Assembly: GCF_026151205.1 (NCBI RefSeq)
Contig: NC_087072.1
Span: 379,501-443,500, forward strand
Length of the DNA stretch: 64,000 nt
Reading direction: 5' to 3'
DNA from: Bolinopsis microptera
Taxonomy: Eukaryota > Ctenophora > Tentaculata > Lobata > Bolinopsidae
In this document: piece by piece, positions 59,101 through 64,000 of the stretch
Layout: each line of letters starts with the position of its first letter
Numbering within the stretch: position 1 is the stretch's first letter
Position numbers and translations under genes: made by a program
The notes under the pieces: generated by a model
What the model was told of the DNA's origin: nothing
The model's input: only the letters and a program-made list of their open reading frames with translations
Databases searched by the model: none

Positions 59101-62100
59101 AGGAGGACTGAGGAGGAGGAGGACTAAGGAGAACGAGGACGACTATGAAGGGGACTGAGGAGGAGGACTGATGAAGAGGAGAAGGAAGAGGAGAAGGAGG
59201 AGGATGAGGACTGGGGAAGAGGAGGATGAGGAGGAGGACTCAGGAGGAGGAGGAGGACTCAGGAGGAGGACTCAGGAGAAAGAAGACTCAGGAGGAGGAG
59301 AAGGAGGAGGAGGAGGAGGAGGACTGGCGAAGGACTGATGAGAAGGAGGTCTAAAGACGAGGAGGACGGAGGACGAGGAGGACTGAGAAGGAAGACGCGG
59401 ACGAGGAGGACGACTATGAGGAGGACTGAGGACGAGGACTGAGGAGGGGGAGGAAAAACACATAAAACATACTAATGGAATGTCCTATTGGTTCGTTTTC
59501 TCATCACAATATATACTATTATATAGCATACGTATTATGTAGGGGTTCTGATTGAATTATATCACTTCTGAGAGGTTTTAGAGATCGATTCTGTAAATTT
59601 CTCAATTTTCCGATTTTTCCGATTTCGATTTTGGCCTCATCAACCCTCATATCGGAAATCGGGTTGGACCCCCCCCCCCCCCCCCCCCAGTTAAATGGAC
59701 CAATTTCCAATAAAACATAAAATGGATCACAATATATCCCAAATTTTAATTTTAAAAACGATAAAAAGGGAGCGACTTTCAAAATTTTGTGTGGGTTCAT
59801 CGTTTTTGTTGTTGCACCCCCAGGTTTTATGTATGATACATGATGGTTTACATATTATTTTAATGTTTCTTCACTGCTAAGTTGAGCTTAGATCTGATTA
59901 ATTACGAAGATGTGTGATCTTCTATTTATCAAAATGACGATTTGTAAAAAATACGAAAAAATACGAATACGAATTTGAAATTTTAGGGGTGCGTTCGTAT
60001 TTTTTGTAGTTGGAATCCCCCCCCCCCCCCCCCCCCCCCCATCTTTTGACCCATCAGCATGGACATTATCGGGGAAAATGATGATCGATTAGAATCTTAC
60101 AGTTACTCCTCCTTGCACGATGCTACTAGATCAATCTGATAAAATAAGCGTATATATGCAATATGTCTCCTCAATGTTGTCATTGGTAGTCGCCCCCGCC
60201 CCCTCCCTTAATTTACCTGAGGTACTCTAACAGCCCTAAAGTAGCTCCCAAGAAGTCAGGAATGTCCAGTGACCATTTATAAATATTCTAGACTTCAGTC
60301 TTGAGAAGTTTACGATCTGGTCTGGAGAAGCCAGATTTTTTGAAATCTAAATGGGGACTAATGGAGACTTTTGGGGACTAATGGGGACTAAAAATCATGG
60401 GGACTCGGGGTAAAATCGTTGACGTAATTCCCCAAGTCCCCAAAAGTAGTCATTGGCCCCCCCCCCCCCCCCCCCCCCCCCCCCGTTCCCAGTTACCACA
60501 GTAACCCTGTATAATGACAATGTGTTCCCAGTTACCATAGTAACCCTGTATAATGACAATGTGTTCCCAGTTACCATAGTAACCCTGTATAATGACAATG
60601 TGTTCCCAGTTACCATAGTAACCCTGTTAAATGACAATGTGTTCCCAGGAGACATCTACCTGATAGCTTGTGATAGAGGACATGAGCTGATCGGAACAGA
60701 AGAGCTGGTCTGCGGACGGGACGGACAAGCCACCTCGGAAAACCCGGACAACTACCCGGAGTGTATCTACCTGCCGGGGCCGTGTGATAAACCCAGGATA
60801 GAGAACGGCTGGGTTACATACGATCAGGACGACCTGGAGATCCCTTTCAGAGCGGAGACGTTCGTAGTGTGTTACGGGCCGAACTACGGGCCCCCTCAGA
60901 CACTGGTCACTTGTATGGGCAACAACCAGTGGCAGCCTGCCATTCCAGTCTGTACCTGGCAAGGTAAGAGTGGGAGAGGCTACTATTCCTGAGTAGTATA
61001 TAATATACATTTTTACAGTGTTATATAATATAATATATATATTATATAATATAAAAATATTCCTGCGCAGGACCAACTTGCGAGTTTCCAGTAATAGAGA
61101 ACGGAGTGGTGAGCCCCCAACTAGAGGAGGTACTCCCAGAACAGGTACTCACAGTCACGTGTACTGAGGGGTACGAGAAGAACCCCCGCGTGGATCTGGA
61201 GTGTGTGTACGCGGGCGGACACGCCCAATACAATCACAAACTACCAGTCTGTGAGAGGACCAGTTCCTCCTGCAACACTCCGCAAATACAGAACGGTTAT
61301 GTGGACGGTCCCGAGGTGAGTTACCATAGTAACACTGCACTACTAGTTACCATAGTTCCAGAGATACGGTCCCGAGGTGAGGAAGAATTATTTGAACCTT
61401 TTAATTCACAGAAGAGGAATTAGTTTCACACAGTAAAACACATAAATTGCAAATACTTTCCAGCCGTTGCAAAGAGACGACAGATTCACAGTGGTATGTG
61501 ACGAAGGGTACGAGCTAGCTGGACAGCAAGGATCGCTGATCTGCTTCAAGGATAACATCTACTCCCAGCTGCTTCCTTCTTGTCAGATGAGCGATCTTAA
61601 TGTTACAGAGTGCGACAAACCGGAAATACAGAACGCTAAGATCCTAGGAACACCTCTTACTGGCTACTATATAACTGTATGTAAAATAGGTCGGGAGAGG
61701 GGGGGGGGGGGGGGGGGAGCTTTATAAGCTAGGTTTATACTCAATGAATGAAGGTTTAGAGTGTTTGATTAATAAGCAATATAGAGTATATATATAAAAG
61801 TGTCGCTAAAGTTACATAACTCCAGGTGATATGTGACGAAGGGTACTCTATAGGGGGAGAGAGCAGACTACAGTGTCTGAACACAGGCCAGTTCGACCAG
61901 GCCATGCCCCAGTGTTCTGAGAAACCCCCGGACAGAGAGCTGCTCTGCGGAGAGAGGACCACATTGACCATGTTGGGTGGCAGCTTGGAGGGCACTGACT
62001 TTGTAACATCACACCCTACTGGGGAGCCGGATGCAGACCCGGACCAGATCCCCACAGTGACTATATTCGGAGGGAGCCCGGCTAAACCCAAGGAGTTCCC

Positions 62101-63090
62101 ATGGAACGTGCTGATAGAGTTTAGCAAGGGGCGGTTCTGCGGAGGTTCCATCATCAGCAGAGAGTGGGTCCTCACAGCGGGGCATTGTCTCCTCGATAAC
62201 TTCTACCAGCGCTGCAACAACAGACTGGACCCGGGCTGCAACACCATGTCTAAGAACGATGTGAGGAAGGTGATCGCTGGGATGTACGACAGAGACTCCA
62301 ACAACGAGCAGAGACAGATCAGAACAGCTACCGACCTCATACTGCACCCTTACTTCACCTCTCAGGTACTAGTTACCATAGTTACCATAGCTACACTACT
62401 AGTTACCATAGTTACACTAGAACTTAATATAGTTACACTACTAGTTACCATAGTTACACTACTAGTTACCATAGTTACACTACTAGTCACCATAGTTACA
62501 CTACTAGTTACCATAGTTACACTACTAGTTACCATAGTTACACTACATAGTTACACTACTAGTTACCATAGTTACACTACTAGTACCTTATATGAGTTAT
62601 ACTTCACCCTTACTTTTCCTCTCAGGCCACTTACATAGACTTCGATGTGGGACTAATCAAGGTAAACGAGCCCTTCACCTACAACGAGATGGTGAACAGA
62701 GTGTGTCTACCTAAGGCAGGGGCGGGCACTCTGGTGGGCAACCAGAAACTAGAGATCTCAGGCTGGGGTAAAACCAACTCCTCGAGTGACTCGTCCATCA
62801 TGTTGAAGACCAAGGTTCCGTACGTGAGCAGGGAAGTGTGTAACGAGGACAGATCGTACGGAGGGGTGGTTACAGAGACTATGTTCTGTGCTGGCTTTCA
62901 GGCGGGGAGAAAGGACGCGTGTCAGGGAGACAGTGGGGGTCCGCTCGTCTACCTGGGCTCTAACGGTACCTTCGAGCAGGGCGGCATTATCAGCTGGGGG
63001 CGGTACTGTGCCGCCGAGAACTTTTACGGGGTTTACACGAACTTGCCCTACTTTTACGATTGGATCATGAACTATATAATTGAGAACTAA
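37394..63090 (+). CDS. gene B: paralogous secreted LRR / multi-CCP / trypsin-like protease (29 exons)
   Basis: Tandem paralogue of gene A, about 1762 residues, with the same module order. Most exons have the same length as their partners in A (for example 66, 75, 72, 81, 63, 143, 171, 117, 209, 124, 154, 180, 77, 145, 196, 161, 159, 291). The total is divisible by three without correction. Differences: the exon matching A's 30433-30515 plus 30658-30819 is one uninterrupted 245-bp exon; the protease domain is cut by a 260-bp intron; the activation site lacks Arg/Lys; there is one protease unit only. The intron between LRR C-cap and CCP1 is 3.7 kb (0.4 kb in A) and holds a multicopper oxidase gene. 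AATAAA at 63375 ends the transcript. Confidence 0.8.
38335..38500. repeat. 46-bp array carrying the acceptor of gene B exon 4
   Basis: About four copies of ggttacag/GCGAATACAATATT; the last continues into the exon at 38477. Confidence 0.85.
38690..39560. other. probable transposon-derived insert in gene B intron
   Basis: GC-richer than its surroundings. It has inverted pieces (gatatcatcccgcc near 38800, gcgggatgatctg near 39515), repeated cccggcccgc, five CACGTG sites at 38940-39030, and a 36-codon ORF (MTDRFDIQIDELLSNRV.., 39241-39351). Family not identified. Confidence 0.35.
40043..40450. repeat. 52-bp array carrying the donor of gene B exon 6
   Basis: Eight copies of CAGGGACCCTAGAAT/gtaag followed by cttcaaacatgaccatat. 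Exon end and 5' splice site are repeated. Confidence 0.9.
40650..40850. repeat. array carrying the donor of gene B exon 7
   Basis: About eight copies of attaaatt/gtaagtctta or attaaatttcaagtctta; about half keep the GTAAG donor. Confidence 0.8.
41106..41535. repeat. 43-bp array carrying the donor of gene B exon 8
   Basis: Ten nearly perfect copies of CAAGACTATCGAATGTG/gtg followed by agatcattttgtatttcat. They repeat the LRR C-cap end and its splice donor. Confidence 0.93.
41558..41860. repeat. direct repeat flanking a 170-bp insert
   Basis: A 60-65 bp sequence (aatgatattgcgttttaagt..) occurs at about 41558 and 41796. Between them lies a GC-rich segment with ggggcgttggccccgggctc. It could be a small element or a segmental duplication. 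Confidence 0.5.
42352..42359 (+). promoter_or_regulatory. TATA box of the multicopper oxidase gene
   Basis: TATATAAG about 85 bp before the ATG. The sequence gcactatcatctcaa is present twice in the leader (about 42374 and 42429), so part of the 5' UTR is duplicated. Confidence 0.6.
42445..44241 (+). CDS. secreted multicopper oxidase (laccase-like), single exon, nested in gene B intron
   Basis: 598 residues. Signal peptide MKQLLVLLGLLVLSTEA. Three cupredoxin domains with all four copper motifs: HWHG (about residue 79), YWYHTHAE (about 121), HPIHLHGHKFEV and HCHFDEHVDSGQ near the C-terminus. It should oxidise phenols or metal ions with reduction of O2 to water, outside the cell. The residue at the usual axial type-1 position, ten after the Cys of HCH, reads as Gln, where laccases have Met, Leu or Phe. 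No intron is visible, unlike its neighbours. It lies on the same strand inside the gene B intron 41118-44807, with TATA at 42352 and AATAAA at 44447, so it is likely transcribed on its own. A retroposed origin is possible, but no poly(A) tract or target duplication was seen. Confidence 0.9.
   Translation: MKQLLVLLGLLVLSTEAWNPKTRYFYWNVARDVQVIEGRTLIVNTINGRIKGPAIFAKQGDFLSVKITNNLPDAGLSIHWHGMEMRDYQLYDGPVGLVQCSLAPGESMTYKFKVQEHPGTYWYHTHAEMFPSGHDMVRGPIVVLPEDGPVYPSHLIDNYDYTHLNERVLFYQDFYPNYIAHDYLMGLGDLRELGGFNAEGGIALTAPWSGGCLNGGEEKGFMQFENGEYRFRLANGGSTTPMLWSIDGYSFKVVAADGTDVEPYEVDQIQIHLGERYDVLVNFNVDAPQNVWMRGAATAVTNPAAVILTTLQLRPDNSFEYLEGPATSSPNPDPVLMNCNYFGEQEKCVSVTALKSKADEFKTRPLLDDTELHTADFFFSLPPVYGYFFSLDGGTYTQNALPHHPIAYPDFDNEKDMNPHTNVLNLALDKTVTIVLRNGAGIAHPIHLHGHKFEVLEEISRAKPNCFGGQCPLPDLETGFSAPISELAKRETRGVLKDVIIVPMFGAAVVRFNTDNPGVWFAHCHFDEHVDSGQGFVMNEGNWKAAKVPADFPSCDYTGRLQHMTSELCTCDPEELDPTWLCSKDYMCQWTRRRSFGH
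44447..44452 (+). terminator. poly(A) signal of the multicopper oxidase gene
   Basis: AATAAA about 206 bp after the stop. It lies inside the gene B intron, so it must be ignored for full-length gene B mRNA to form. Confidence 0.55.
44605..44815. repeat. 38-bp array carrying the acceptor of gene B exon 9
   Basis: About five copies of cactaaacccctcag/TTTGCTACCCTC; the last enters the exon at 44808. Confidence 0.88.
44808..61676 (+). CDS. gene B exons 9-27: CCP/sushi module chain
   Basis: Exons 44808-44978, 45259-45375, 45626-45834, 45951-46074, 46190-46343, 47495-47613, 48896-49075, 51485-51694, 51847-52077, 52311-52387, 53059-53203, 53410-53605, 54345-54505, 54871-55029, 55288-55446, 55594-55884, 60649-60963, 61071-61315, 61464-61676. 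CCP motifs as in gene A (for example CSEGYSLSVMP, CDQGYELQGPEELEC, CTEGYEKNP). The stretch 45259-46343, the exon at 53410, part of the exon at 54345 and the middle of the exon at 55594 are nearly identical in DNA to gene A, while neighbours are not. The intron 55885-60648 contains two nested inverted-repeat elements. Confidence 0.75.
44971..45245. repeat. array carrying the donor of gene B exon 9
   Basis: About eight copies of CCTGAGTGTATAG/gttcgtac with tttagtgtagta. Same family as the array at 17513-18005. Confidence 0.9.
46370..47345. repeat. about 62-bp GC-rich minisatellite in gene B intron
   Basis: About 15 copies of gattcagtatgattgggggc plus gggtggagaaggccgagggg and gttgtaggactacacgtg. 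Lies just downstream of the donor of the exon ending at 46343. G-rich on the plus strand, so quadruplex formation is possible. Confidence 0.92.
47614..48895 (+). other. gene B intron 14
   Basis: No gene found. Two blocks of alternating GC (about 48018-48033 and 48188-48207) each follow ttgtaacaag, so they look like a duplicated piece. Alternating GC can adopt Z-DNA. The rest looks like diverged unique or old repeat sequence. Confidence 0.5.
49025..51425. repeat. 54-bp array carrying the donor of gene B exon 15
   Basis: About 44 copies of CTTCAACCAGCCCCAGATAC, AGTGCACCAAGAAAG and gtaagttgtgagggggga. Each repeats the last 38 or so exon bases and a consensus donor AAAG/gtaagt. A few copies carry an extra gaga before the G-run, like the true exon. 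In the exon frame every copy meets TGA after the donor. Confidence 0.95.
52475..53085. repeat. about 84-bp array carrying the acceptor of gene B exon 19
   Basis: About eight copies of cccag/ACAGAGGTACTATGG, CCAGCATGCGACTACGGGCA and CGACCTG, followed by the intron-like tail tagtcgcatgctgtagtcgc. Only the last continues into the full exon at 53059. Confidence 0.92.
53590..53745. repeat. duplicated donor of gene B exon 20
   Basis: AATGAAACCCCT/gttagtat appears at the exon end (53594-53613) and again near 53698, separated by dispersed tagttaccatag units. Confidence 0.7.
53885..54215. repeat. 21-bp array of perfect X-box-like palindromes
   Basis: About 14 copies of gttaccatagtaactgtatt plus a. 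The core GTTACCATAGTAAC fits the RFX X-box consensus (GTNRCC, 0-3 nt, RGYAAC). Confidence 0.85.
54505..54845. repeat. 21-bp ACTAGTTACCATAGTTACAC array
   Basis: About 16 copies in the intron before the exon at 54871. The same unit occurs singly or in short runs in most introns of genes A and B (for example 23695-23810, 27490-27570, 28660-28790, 62366-62590). Confidence 0.92.
54974..55125. repeat. 76-bp duplication of exon end plus donor, gene B exon 22
   Basis: ACGTGTGAGAAGGGGACCTG to CCCGAGGAAG/gtaagttata is present twice. The second copy encodes PECRPEE like gene A; the first, in the exon, encodes PGCRPEE. Confidence 0.85.
55845..56160. repeat. array carrying the donor of gene B exon 24
   Basis: Four copies of AATGCTCTAGTCAGTCCAGC, ATTTCCTATATCACAAG and gtaggactagtt; the last has tg instead of the donor gg. 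Confidence 0.88.
57432..58036 (-). pseudogene. protein-coding fragment inside the inner inverted-repeat element
   Basis: The minus strand reads NPNQTRVYKGRDTSLKK, KALREGIDMGKDMIRAHTK, then an acidic stretch (EDREEAELEAPNDDDDE) and QSTGVLTTDGRWYHVDTV. A direct duplication of 20 bp at about 57705-57744 breaks the frame. Everything upstream on that strand is GGA-rich low complexity. It may be part of a transposase or a captured gene; I do not recognise it. Confidence 0.35.
57895..59455. repeat. GGA/GAGGACTGA-rich low-complexity tract
   Basis: Purine-rich tandem sequence with larger duplicated blocks of about 280 bp (compare 57900, 58190, 58490). ORFs on its minus strand (Ser/Pro-rich) are artefacts. 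Confidence 0.9.
60485..60655. repeat. 38-bp array carrying the acceptor of gene B exon 25
   Basis: Four copies of gttcccagttaccatagtaa plus ccctgtataatgacaatgt; the last gttcccag is the acceptor at 60648. An older copy lies left of the inserted element at 56161-56206. Confidence 0.88.
61304..61380. repeat. duplicated donor of gene B exon 26
   Basis: CGGTCCCGAG/gtgag occurs at the exon end and again about 60 bp into the intron, separated by dispersed tagttaccatag units. Confidence 0.75.
61826..63090 (+). CDS. gene B terminal exons: half CCP plus trypsin-like protease domain with unusual activation region
   Basis: Exons 61826-62365 and 62626-63090. VICDEGYSIGG completes the last CCP. The protease has His in LTAGHC, Asp in DFDVGLIKV, Ser in CQGDSGGP and Asp in DACQGDSGG, so the fold and trypsin-like pocket look intact. 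The mature N-terminus would be IFGGSPAKP, preceded by DQIPTVT, so P1 is Thr instead of Arg/Lys. Upstream, RTTLTMLGGSLEG resembles a second, degenerate protease start, suggesting a roughly 36-residue insertion or duplication. The intron splits the domain just before the catalytic Asp; both protease exons of gene A lack it. Confidence 0.85.
62345..62625 (+). other. gene B-specific intron inside the protease domain, bounded by a direct repeat
   Basis: Intron 62366-62625. The exon end CACCCTTACTTCACCTCTCAG is matched at the intron end by cacccttacttttcctctca plus g (19 of 21 identical). The body is ACTAGTTACCATAGTTACAC repeats. Both gene A protease exons are continuous at this point. Confidence 0.8.
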
Positions 63091-63374
63091 GTAAAAGCTT
63101 ACCCGTTACCATAGTAACTGCAGCAGTTAACCTGGGACTCCCGGAATTGAAGTAGTGCCTGTTGTTCCTGATGCTGGCACTAATCTTGTGACTTTTAACG
63201 GATGCGTGTCAGGGCACAGGGAACATGCCTAATTAATCAACTGATTAGGGTTCTAAGAATTGAGAAAATGATTGCAGTAATGAGTAAATAATTTAAGAAT
63301 TTGGAGACGTTAAATTATTTCCACATCTGAGTAGCATCAAGGCTGAATGCAGTGATTGACAAATGACAATGGGA

Positions 63375-63380
63375 AATAAA
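63375..63380 (+). terminator. poly(A) signal of gene B
   Basis: AATAAA about 285 bp after the stop at 63090 and about 90 bp from the stop of the convergent gene. Confidence 0.6.
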
Positions 63381-63464
63381 ACTTTTAATTTGCTATATCT
63401 ATTCGTTACAAACATCAAAATCAACATAATCAATGAGAACTTAGAATAGCAAAAAATAAGTGTT

Positions 63465-63470
63465 TTTATT
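63465..63470 (-). terminator. poly(A) signal of the convergent gene, overlapping its stop codon
   Basis: On the minus strand CAATAAAAAC contains both the TAA stop and AATAAA. Confidence 0.55.
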
Positions 63471-63655
63471 GCACGACAGCTATCCGCATAGGTAATACAG
63501 TTCTACGTGTAAAACTCTTCAACATGCACCGTAGAATGAGGTAGCTAGTAAGGGACAGTATCCAGTACACAAGTAGTGAGATGAGACAGTGCAGGAAGTG
63601 TTGTTCACTTTCACAGAATAGTTCATCATTCTGGTCGTACTTACACTCACCACCT
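63466..63655 (-). CDS. last exon of a convergent gene encoding a membrane-spanning C-terminus
   Basis: Read on the minus strand, an acceptor (atttacag) is followed by an open frame in phase 1: GGECKYDQNDELFCESEQ, then a hydrophobic stretch (HCLISLLVYWILSLTSYLIL), a basic tail RCMLKSFTRRT and stop TAA at 63466-63468. The stop overlaps an AATAAA at 63465-63470. A second copy of the acceptor edge (acagAGGT) lies about 30 bp upstream on that strand. About 62 residues are visible; the family is not recognised. The gene converges tail to tail on gene B. Confidence 0.6.
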
Positions 63656-63764
63656 CTGTAAATATAAAGTTACCATGGTTTAACCTCTGTAAAAATTAAT
63701 GTTAGAAAAAGTCTAATAAACGATGCACTGAGCGTGTCATTAAAAGAAGTTCAATTAAAGTTAT

Positions 63765-64000
63765 TGGACAAGGTTACCATGGTTACTGCAGCAGGTTATT
63801 ATGGTAACTGCACAAGGATACTATGGTAACTGCAGCAGGTTATTATGGTAACTGCACAAGGATACTGTCGTTACTGCACAGGGTTACCATGAAAACTGCA
63901 CAAGGTTACTATGGTAACTGCACAAGGTTACCATGGTAACTGCAAGGTTACCATGATAACTGCAGTAGGTTATTATGGTAACTGCACAAGGATACCATGG
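63765..64000. repeat. 22-24 bp GTTACTATGGTAACTGCACAAG repeat
   Basis: About ten variable copies up to the window edge, in the upstream intron of the convergent gene. The core (gttaccatggtaac) is a perfect palindrome fitting the X-box consensus. Confidence 0.85.

Larger units (their letters stand above)
56552..60040. mobile_element. inner poly(G)-capped inverted-repeat element nested in the outer one
   Basis: Left end: G-run then TCCAACTACAAAAAATACGA. Right end: TCGTATTTTTTGTAGTTGGA and a C-run. The terminal repeats share aatacgaatacgaattt and aaattttaggggtgcgttcg blocks. The 8-bp direct repeat ATCTTTTG flanks it (56545-56552 and 60041-60048). The inside holds the broken ORF at 57432-58036, a GGA-rich tract, and a lone C-run end at 59668-59689 preceded by gaaatcgggttgga, probably a remnant of a third element. 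Confidence 0.75.
56207..60484. mobile_element. outer poly(G)-capped inverted-repeat element (4.3 kb including a nested element)
   Basis: Left end: G-run then CCAATGAATACCAATGGAGAC. Right end: AGTAGTCATTGG then a 28-base C-run. Both ends carry gactaatggggactaaaaat and catggggact blocks and a gttgacgtaatt segment. The 8-bp direct repeat GTTCCCAG flanks it (56199-56206 and 60485-60492). It landed in the acceptor array of gene B exon 25. 8-bp duplications are typical of hAT-type elements, but no transposase is visible. Confidence 0.75.

Noticed and set aside
57713-59463. Ser/Pro-rich ORFs on the minus strand
   Set aside because: Products of the GGA-rich low-complexity tract; only the C-terminal part of the frame ending at 57713 contains non-repetitive sequence.

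Overview
ORGANISM. This is a piece of an intron-rich animal genome. It has GT-AG introns, signal peptides, CCP/sushi and LRR modules, a cilium-type membrane protein and non-LTR retrotransposon relics. Nothing here fixes the phylum; an invertebrate is my inference. Several single-base slips in homopolymer runs look like long-read consensus errors. LAYOUT. 1681-8077 (minus): a signal-peptide, single-pass membrane, coiled-coil protein that I read as EVC2/limbin-like, with its 3' end beyond base 1. 8078-12758: upstream DNA with an E-box minisatellite, a 22-bp minisatellite, CRE sites and a 1.9-kb ACTCCC-type satellite. 12760-34044 (plus): gene A, a secreted LRR / about 16 CCP / trypsin-like protease gene of 29 exons with two successive terminal protease exons. 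34045-37392: intergenic, with a second E-box minisatellite. 37394-63090 (plus): gene B, the tandem paralogue of A, matching it almost exon for exon. Inside one intron of B (42445-44241) sits a complete single-exon multicopper oxidase with its own TATA box and poly(A) signal. Inside another intron lies a 4.3-kb inverted-repeat element carrying a second element within it. 63466-63655 (minus): last exon of a convergent, unidentified membrane-protein gene. My exon models were built by hand from splice signals and reading phase. They give 1740 or 1744 residues for A (after restoring one missing base) and 1762 for B. HOW THE GENES MAY FIT TOGETHER. LRR plus CCP plus a trypsin-like protease suggests a recognition-triggered protease of the complement/clotting type. 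A laccase-like oxidase nested between the LRR and CCP parts of gene B suggests, as inference only, a protease/phenoloxidase-style defence cluster. MAIN OBSERVATION. Many tandem repeats here are not placed at random in introns. Their unit contains an exon edge plus its splice donor or acceptor, so one splice site is repeated from 2 to about 44 times. I count roughly 30 junctions with such copies, in genes on both strands, and several homologous junctions of A and B carry unrelated units. Two introns differ between the paralogues; one is bounded by a near-perfect direct repeat of the exon end, as expected for intron birth by tandem duplication. Other items: patchy gene conversion between A and B, poly(G)-capped inverted-repeat elements with 7-8 bp target duplications, a dispersed intronic motif matching the RFX X-box consensus, and a protease in gene B lacking the usual Arg/Lys activation site.
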